Assembly: GCA_035696245.1 (NCBI GenBank)
Contig: DASRQW010000369.1
Coordinates: 1-49,521, forward strand
Length of the DNA: 49,521 nt
Direction: 5' to 3'
Origin: Longimicrobiaceae bacterium
GTDB taxonomy: Bacteria > Gemmatimonadota > Gemmatimonadetes > Longimicrobiales > Longimicrobiaceae
Position numbers and translations under genes: made by a program. The notes beneath the pieces are model-generated. The model did no database searches. It had not been told where the DNA came from and saw only the letters and a program-made list of their open reading frames with translations. How positions within the stretch are numbered: the first letter of the stretch is position 1; the number at the start of each line of letters is the position of its first letter. This document shows positions 45,601 through 49,521 of the stretch, in pieces.

Positions 45601-48600
45601 CGCCCTTGGCCTCCACCGTGATGGTGCGGGTCAGGTCGCCCTCGGTCACCGCCGTCGCCACGTCCTTGATGGCGCGCACCTGGTTGGTGAGCGAGTTGGC
45701 CATGGCGTTCACGTTGTCGGTCAGCGCGCGCCAGGTGCCCGCCGCGCCCGGCACCTCGGCCTGGCCGCCCAGCTTGCCTTCCGTGCCCACCTCGCGGGCC
45801 ACGCGCGTCACCTCGTCCGCGAACACGGAGAGGCGGTCGACCATGGAGTTGATGACGTCCTTGATCTGGAGGATCTCGCCCGCCGCCTCGACCGTGATCT
45901 TCCGCGTCAGGTCGCCGTCCGCGATCGCCGTCGCCACGGCGGACACGTCGCGGAGCTGAACCGTCAGGTTGCCTGCGAGCTGGTTCACGTTGTCGGTGAG
46001 GTCGCGCCACACGCCCGCGACGCCTTCCACCCGCGCCTGCCCGCCCAGCTTCCCTTCCGTGCCCACCTCCTTGGCCACGCGCGTCACTTCCGACGCGAAT
46101 GCGCTCAGCTGGTCCACCATCGTGTTGACGGTGTCCTTCAGCTGGAGCATCTCGCCCTTCACGTCCACCGTGATCTTGCGGCTCAGGTCGCCGCGCGCCA
46201 CGGCCGTGGTCACGTCGGCGATGTTGCGCACCTGGCCGGTCAGGTTACTCGCCATGAAGTTCACGGAGTCGGTCAGGTCGCGCCAAACGCCCGCGACGCC
46301 TTCCACCCGCGCCTGCCCGCCGAGGCGGCCTTCCGTGCCCACCTCGCGGGCCACGCGCGTCACCTCCGATGCGAACGAAGAGAGCTGGTCCACCATGATG
46401 TTCACGGTGTTCTTCAGCTCCAGCATCTCGCCCTTCACGTCGGCCGTGATCTTCCGGCTCAGGTCGCCGCGCGCCACCGCCGTGGTCACGTCGGCGATGT
46501 TGCGCACCTGGCCGGTGAGGTTGCTCGCCATGAAGTTCACGCTGTCCGTCAGGTCCTTCCACGTGCCGCCCACACCGGGCACGTTGGCCTGCCCGCCCAG
46601 CCGCCCCTCCGTGCCCACCTCTCGCGCCACGCGCGTCACCTCGTCCGCGAACACGGAGAGGCGGTCGACCATTCGGTTGATCACGTCCTTGATCTGCAGG
46701 ATCTCGCCCTGCGCCTCGACCGTGATCTTCCGCGTCAGGTCTCCGTCGGCGATGGCCGTCGCCACGGCGGACACGTCGCGGAGCTGCACCGTCAGGTTGC
46801 CGGCCAGCTGATTCACGTTGTCCGTCAGGTCTCGCCAGACACCGGCGACGCCCTCGACTCGGGCCTGGCCGCCGAGCTTCCCTTCCGTGCCCACCTCCTT
46901 CGCGACGCGCGTAACCTCGGACGCGAAGGCGGAGAGCTGGTCCACCATGGTGTTTATGGTGTTCTTGAGCTGGAGCATCTCGCCCTTCAGCTCCACCGTG
47001 ATCTTCTGGCTGAGGTCGCCGTTCGCCACCGCGGTGGTGACGAGGGCGATGTCGCGCACCTGGCCCGTCAGGTTGCTCGCCATGAAGTTCACGCTGTCCG
47101 TCAGGTCCTTCCACGTCCCCGCGACTCCAGGCACCTCCGCCTGGCCGCCGAGTACGCCTTCCGTGCCCACCTCCCGGGCCACGCGCGTCACCTCGTCCGC
47201 GAAGACCGAGAGACGGTCGACCATTCGGTTGATGACGTCCTTGATCTGAAGGATCTCGCCCTGGGCCTCGACCGTGATCTTCCGGGTGAGGTCGCCGCTC
47301 GCGATGGCGGTTGCCACGGCGGACACGTCGCGCAGCTGAACCGTCAGGTTGCCTGCGAGCTGATTCACGTTGTCGGTGAGGTCGCGCCAGACACCTGCGA
47401 CGCCTTCGACTCGGGCCTGGCCCCCCAGCTTCCCTTCCGTGCCTACTTCCTTCGCGACGCGCGTCACCTCCGATGCGAATGCGGAGAGCTGGTCCACCAT
47501 CGTGTTGATGGTGTTCTTCAGCTCCAGCATCTCGCCCTTCAGCTCCACCGTGATCTTCTGCGACAGGTCACCGTTGGCGACCGCCGTCGTCACCAAGGCG
47601 ATGTTGCGCACCTGGCCGGTCAGGTTGCCGGCCATGAAGTTCACGCTGTCCGTCAGGTCCTTCCACGTGCCCGCCACGCCCGGCACCTGCGCCTGCCCGC
47701 CGAGCACGCCTTCGGTGCCCACCTCTCGCGCCACGCGCGTCACCTCGTCCGCGAAGACGGAGAGGCGGTCCACCATGGAGTTGATGACGTCCTTGATCTG
47801 AAGGATCTCGCCCTGCGCCTCGACGGTGATCTTCCTCGTCAGGTCGCCGTCCGCGATGGCGGTCGCCACGGCGGACACGTCCCGCAGCTGCACCGTCAGG
47901 TTGCCGGCGAGCTGGTTCACGTTGTCGGTGAGGTCGCGCCACACGCCCGCGACTCCCTCCACCCGAGCCTGGCCGCCGAGCACGCCCTCCGTGCCCACCT
48001 CTCGCGCGACGCGCGTCACTTCCGATGCGAAGGCGGAGAGCTGGTCCACCATCGTGTTGACGGTGTTCTTCAGGTCCAGCATCTCGCCCTTCACATCTAC
48101 CGTGATCTTCTGCGACAGGTCGCCGTTCGCCACCGCGGTGGTCACGAGGGCGATGTTGCGCACCTGGCCGGTCAGGTTGCCGGCCATGAAGTTCACGCTG
48201 TCCGTCAGGTCCTTCCACGTCCCCGCCACGCCCGGCACCTGTGCCTGGCCGCCGAGCACGCCTTCCGTGCCCACCTCTCGTGCGACTCGCGTCACCTCGT
48301 CCGCGAAGACCGAGAGCCGGTCCACCATGGAGTTGATGACGTCCTTGATCTGAAGGATCTCGCCCTGGGCCTCGACCGTGATCTTCCTCGTCAGGTCGCC
48401 GTCGGCGATGGCCGTCGCCACGGCGGACACGTCGCGCAGCTGCACCGTCAGGTTGCCGGCCATCGCGTTCACGCTGTCGGTCAGGTCCTTCCACGTGCCG
48501 CCCACGCCGGGCACCTCCGCCTGGCCGCCGAGCACGCCTTCCGTCCCCACCTCGCGCGCGACTCGGGTCACCTCCGATGCGAAGGAGCTGAGCTTGTCCA

Positions 48601-49521
48601 CCATCGTGTTGATGGTGTTCTTCAGCTCCAGCATCTCGCCCTTCAGCTCCACCGTGATCTTCTGGCTGAGGTCGCCGTTCGCCACCGCGGTGGTGACGAG
48701 GGCGATGTCGCGCACCTGGCCCGTCAGGTTGCCGGCCATGAAGTTCACGCTGTCCGTCAGGTCCTTCCACGTGCCGCCCACGTTGGGCACCTCCGCCTGC
48801 CCGCCGAGCACGCCTTCCGTGCCCACCTCGCGTGCCACGCGCGTAACCTCGTCCGCGAAGACGGAGAGGCGGTCGACCATGGAGTTGATGACCTCCTTGA
48901 TCTGAAGGATCTCGCCCTGCGCCTGCACGGTGATCTTCCGGGTCAGGTCGCCGTCGGCGATGGCGGTCGCCACGGCGGAGACGTCGCGGAGCTGTACCGT
49001 CAGGTTGCCGGCCATCGCGTTCACGCTGTCCGTCAGGTCCTTCCACGTGCCGGCGACCCCGGGCACCTCCGCCTGCCCTCCCAGCACGCCCTCCGTCCCC
49101 ACCTCCCGCGCGACTCGCGTCACCTCGGAGGCGAATGCGGAGAGCTGGTCCACCATCGTGTTGACGGTGTTCTTCAGGTCCAGCATCTCGCCCTTCACGT
49201 CCACCGTGATCTTGCGGCTCAGGTCGCCGCGCGCCACGGCCGTGGTCACGTCCGCGATGTTGCGGACCTGGCCGGTGAGGTTGGACGCCATGAAGTTCAC
49301 GCTGTCGGTCAGGTCCTTCCACGTGCCGGCGACGCCCGGCACCTCCGCCTGGCCGCCCAGCACGCCCTCCGTGCCCACCTCGCGGGCGACTCGCGTCACC
49401 TCGCTGGCGAACGAGGAGAGCTGGTCCACCATCGTGTTGACGGTGTTCTTCAGGTCCAGCATCTCGCCCTTCACGTCCACCGTGATCTTGCGGCTCAGGT
49501 CGCCGCGCGCCACGGCCGTGG
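42638..49521 (-). CDS. Giant poly-HAMP hybrid histidine kinase with three receivers (5' end outside window)
   Basis: At least 2293 aa; the reading frame is still open at the window edge, so the true N-terminus is unseen. Order: 13 complete 92-aa HAMP-pair units plus a partial first one (49521-45695), a last HAMP (to about 45480), GAF (about 45480-45080: [16 protein letters not shown] ... [15 protein letters not shown]) and a long coiled coil (about 45050-44730). HisKA has its His at 44690-44692 ([11 protein letters not shown]) and is followed by HATPase ([35 protein letters not shown]). REC1 (about 43810-43460, [10 protein letters not shown]), REC2 (about 43450-43090, [10 protein letters not shown], conserved Pro replaced) and REC3 (about 43010-42650, [11 protein letters not shown]) end the protein. 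No transmembrane segment is seen in the window. It resembles group III (Nik1-type) kinases. It is the first visible gene of the cheR-cheB-kinase operon. Confidence 0.93.
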   Translation of the reverse strand, partial: TAVARGDLSRKITVDVKGEMLDLKNTVNTMVDQLSSFASEVTRVAREVGTEGVLGGQAEVPGVAGTWKDLTDSVNFMASNLTGQVRNIADVTTAVARGDLSRKITVDVKGEMLDLKNTVNTMVDQLSAFASEVTRVAREVGTEGVLGGQAEVPGVAGTWKDLTDSVNAMAGNLTVQLRDVSAVATAIADGDLTRKITVQAQGEILQIKEVINSMVDRLSVFADEVTRVAREVGTEGVLGGQAEVPNVGGTWKDLTDSVNFMAGNLTGQVRDIALVTTAVANGDLSQKITVELKGEMLELKNTINTMVDKLSSFASEVTRVAREVGTEGVLGGQAEVPGVGGTWKDLTDSVNAMAGNLTVQLRDVSAVATAIADGDLTRKITVEAQGEILQIKDVINSMVDRLSVFADEVTRVAREVGTEGVLGGQAQVPGVAGTWKDLTDSVNFMAGNLTGQVRNIALVTTAVANGDLSQKITVDVKGEMLDLKNTVNTMVDQLSAFASEVTRVAREVGTEGVLGGQARVEGVAGVWRDLTDNVNQLAGNLTVQLRDVSAVATAIADGDLTRKITVEAQGEILQIKDVINSMVDRLSVFADEVTRVAREVGTEGVLGGQAQVPGVAGTWKDLTDSVNFMAGNLTGQVRNIALVTTAVANGDLSQKITVELKGEMLELKNTINTMVDQLSAFASEVTRVAKEVGTEGKLGGQARVEGVAGVWRDLTDNVNQLAGNLTVQLRDVSAVATAIASGDLTRKITVEAQGEILQIKDVINRMVDRLSVFADEVTRVAREVGTEGVLGGQAEVPGVAGTWKDLTDSVNFMASNLTGQVRDIALVTTAVANGDLSQKITVELKGEMLQLKNTINTMVDQLSAFASEVTRVAKEVGTEGKLGGQARVEGVAGVWRDLTDNVNQLAGNLTVQLRDVSAVATAIADGDLTRKITVEAQGEILQIKDVINRMVDRLSVFADEVTRVAREVGTEGRLGGQANVPGVGGTWKDLTDSVNFMASNLTGQVRNIADVTTAVARGDLSRKITADVKGEMLELKNTVNIMVDQLSSFASEVTRVAREVGTEGRLGGQARVEGVAGVWRDLTDSVNFMASNLTGQVRNIADVTTAVARGDLSRKITVDVKGEMLQLKDTVNTMVDQLSAFASEVTRVAKEVGTEGKLGGQARVEGVAGVWRDLTDNVNQLAGNLTVQLRDVSAVATAIADGDLTRKITVEAAGEILQIKDVINSMVDRLSVFADEVTRVAREVGTEGKLGGQAEVPGAAGTWRALTDNVNAMANSLTNQVRAIKDVATAVTEGDLTRTITVEAKGELDELKRNVNQMIANLRETTETNKQQDWLKTNLAKFSRMMQGQKDLESVSRLIMSELTPLVSAHHGAFFIMDQDGQTPVLKLIASYAYKQRKHVANRFHLGEGLVGQAALEKKSILLTGVPDDYIMINSGLGQAPPRNIMVLPILFEGDVKAVIELASFLPFSDIHQVFLDQLAESVGVVLNMITANMRTEELLEQSQKLTQELQSQSQELQAQQDELRRTNAELESQAKTLKASEEALKDQQEELQQVNEELEEKASLLAEQNRKVEQKNSEVEAARLALEEKAAQLALSSKYKSEFLANMSHELRTPLNSLLILAKLLADNKDGNLSEKQVEFAQTILASGTDLLNLINDVLDLSKVEAGKMEVNPSDVLLADVRDYVQRSFQPVAEQKGLQFEVDLAGELPESIYTDGQRLQQVLKNLIANAVKFTAEGGVKLTVRRADKGRRFANPTLDEAETVIAFAVSDTGIGIARDKQRLIFEAFQQADGTTSRKYGGTGLGLSISREIARLLGGEIRVESAEGEGSTFTLFLPEHWSGDDGMDEDVEAAEERRAMANAGALPAGTATRSIPAPAPERRRVPREGGQGAIHDDRAAIEPGDRTVLIVENDVPFARILLDMAREKGFKGIVALDGETGLDLVAQYGPDAVTLDIDLPGIDGWTVLDRLKHHAETRHIPVHIVSAADKRQQGLRSGAISYLEKPVTQEALEGAFEQISTFISTAVKRLLVVEDDETQRKSIIELVGEDDVEIVAVGSAQEALEQLGGSHFDCMVLDLGLHDMDGFKLLETVKSNPELQNTPIIIYTGKDLSPQEETQLRRYAETIIIKDVKSPERLLDETALFLHRIEARLPEQKRRMLEQLHNADSTFAGKKIMVVDDDVRNIFSLTSVLESQGMNVVFAENGRDAIETLKANPDVDLVLMDVMMPEMDGYETTKAIREMESFANLPIISLTAKAMKGDREKSIASGASDYITKPVDTDQLLSLMRVWLYR
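45695..49521 (-). repeat. 276-bp tandem repeats encoding HAMP pairs
   Basis: Units begin with N-L-T and sit exactly 276 nt apart: 45695-45970, 45971-46246, 46247-46522 and so on to 49007-49282, with a partial unit to the edge. Two unit types alternate. Type A has NLTGQVR ... TTAVA-x-GDLS; type B has [20 protein letters not shown]. This gives a 552-bp A-B period, broken where A follows A (46247-46522 beside 45971-46246, and at the edge). Identity between same-type units is very high at DNA level. Confidence 0.95.

Noticed and set aside
45969-48905. Series of regularly spaced plus-strand open frames (143-280 aa) with near-identical sequence
   Set aside because: They are antisense readings of the HAMP repeats; their periodicity comes from the array and their composition (Ser/Thr/Arg/Pro) is typical of high-GC shadow frames.
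45695-49521. CRISPR-like regular repetition
   Set aside because: The repeats are 276 bp, contiguous and in frame in a kinase gene; there are no short repeats with unique spacers.

Overview
The window is a high-GC (roughly 70%) stretch from a Gram-negative, outer-membrane-bearing bacterium. A very large TonB-dependent receptor, a lipobox lipoprotein, many dispersed short repeats and a dense set of sensor kinases suggest Gemmatimonadota, most likely a Longimicrobium relative. That assignment is inference from gene families and style; there is no rRNA in the window. I see no tRNA, rRNA, CRISPR array, insertion sequence or prophage.

Layout. (1) 0-7 kb: a sugar-nucleotide transferase (-); a LonA-shaped protease whose protease dyad is intact but whose ATPase motifs are eroded (+); a small lipoprotein (-); and a membrane-anchored BTAD/SARP-type regulator (+). 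(2) 7-15 kb: a translationally coupled trio (AtuA-like domain protein, enoyl-CoA hydratase, two-TM protein), a 54-aa membrane protein and guaB with a readable promoter and structured leader, then a YkvA-type protein and its partner (all -). On + follow a hexapeptide acyltransferase, a fused siroheme-decarboxylase/AsnC-like protein and a small winged-helix-like protein. (3) 15-20.5 kb: stress or signalling accessory genes: an 86-aa hypothetical (-), a SnoaL-like protein, a divergent SRPBCC/HxlR pair around an inverted repeat, and an ECF42-type sigma factor operon with two DGPF (YciI) proteins and a VOC protein. Two matching TGTCGA-N17-CGA promoters lie in that operon. (4) 20.5-27.4 kb: exported M28 peptidase, TonB-C-like protein, a low-GC zinc-ribbon orphan that looks acquired, and an M20-M2 peptidase operon. 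(5) 28-33 kb: a PAS-PAS histidine kinase and a PhoB/PhoR-like pair; the PhoR-like kinase carries a repeat-derived insert of about 105 aa inside its ATPase domain. (6) 33.5-38.7 kb: a 1278-aa TonB receptor ending in a glycine-rich linker and a Spy/CpxP-like LTxxQ domain, then a peptidoglycan-binding enzyme. (7) 39.3-49.5 kb: a (-) signalling operon made of a giant poly-HAMP hybrid kinase (cut by the window edge), CheR, a receiver-less CheB and a REC-PAS-histidine kinase.

How it fits together: most genes are regulatory or envelope-facing. The strongest candidates for unusual biology are the pseudo-ATPase Lon, the array of more than 13 units of 92 aa in the poly-HAMP kinase tied to CheR/CheB, the receptor-Spy fusion, and a short dispersed GCATCTCCCGA-type motif found between genes and apparently also seeding interdomain linkers of several proteins.
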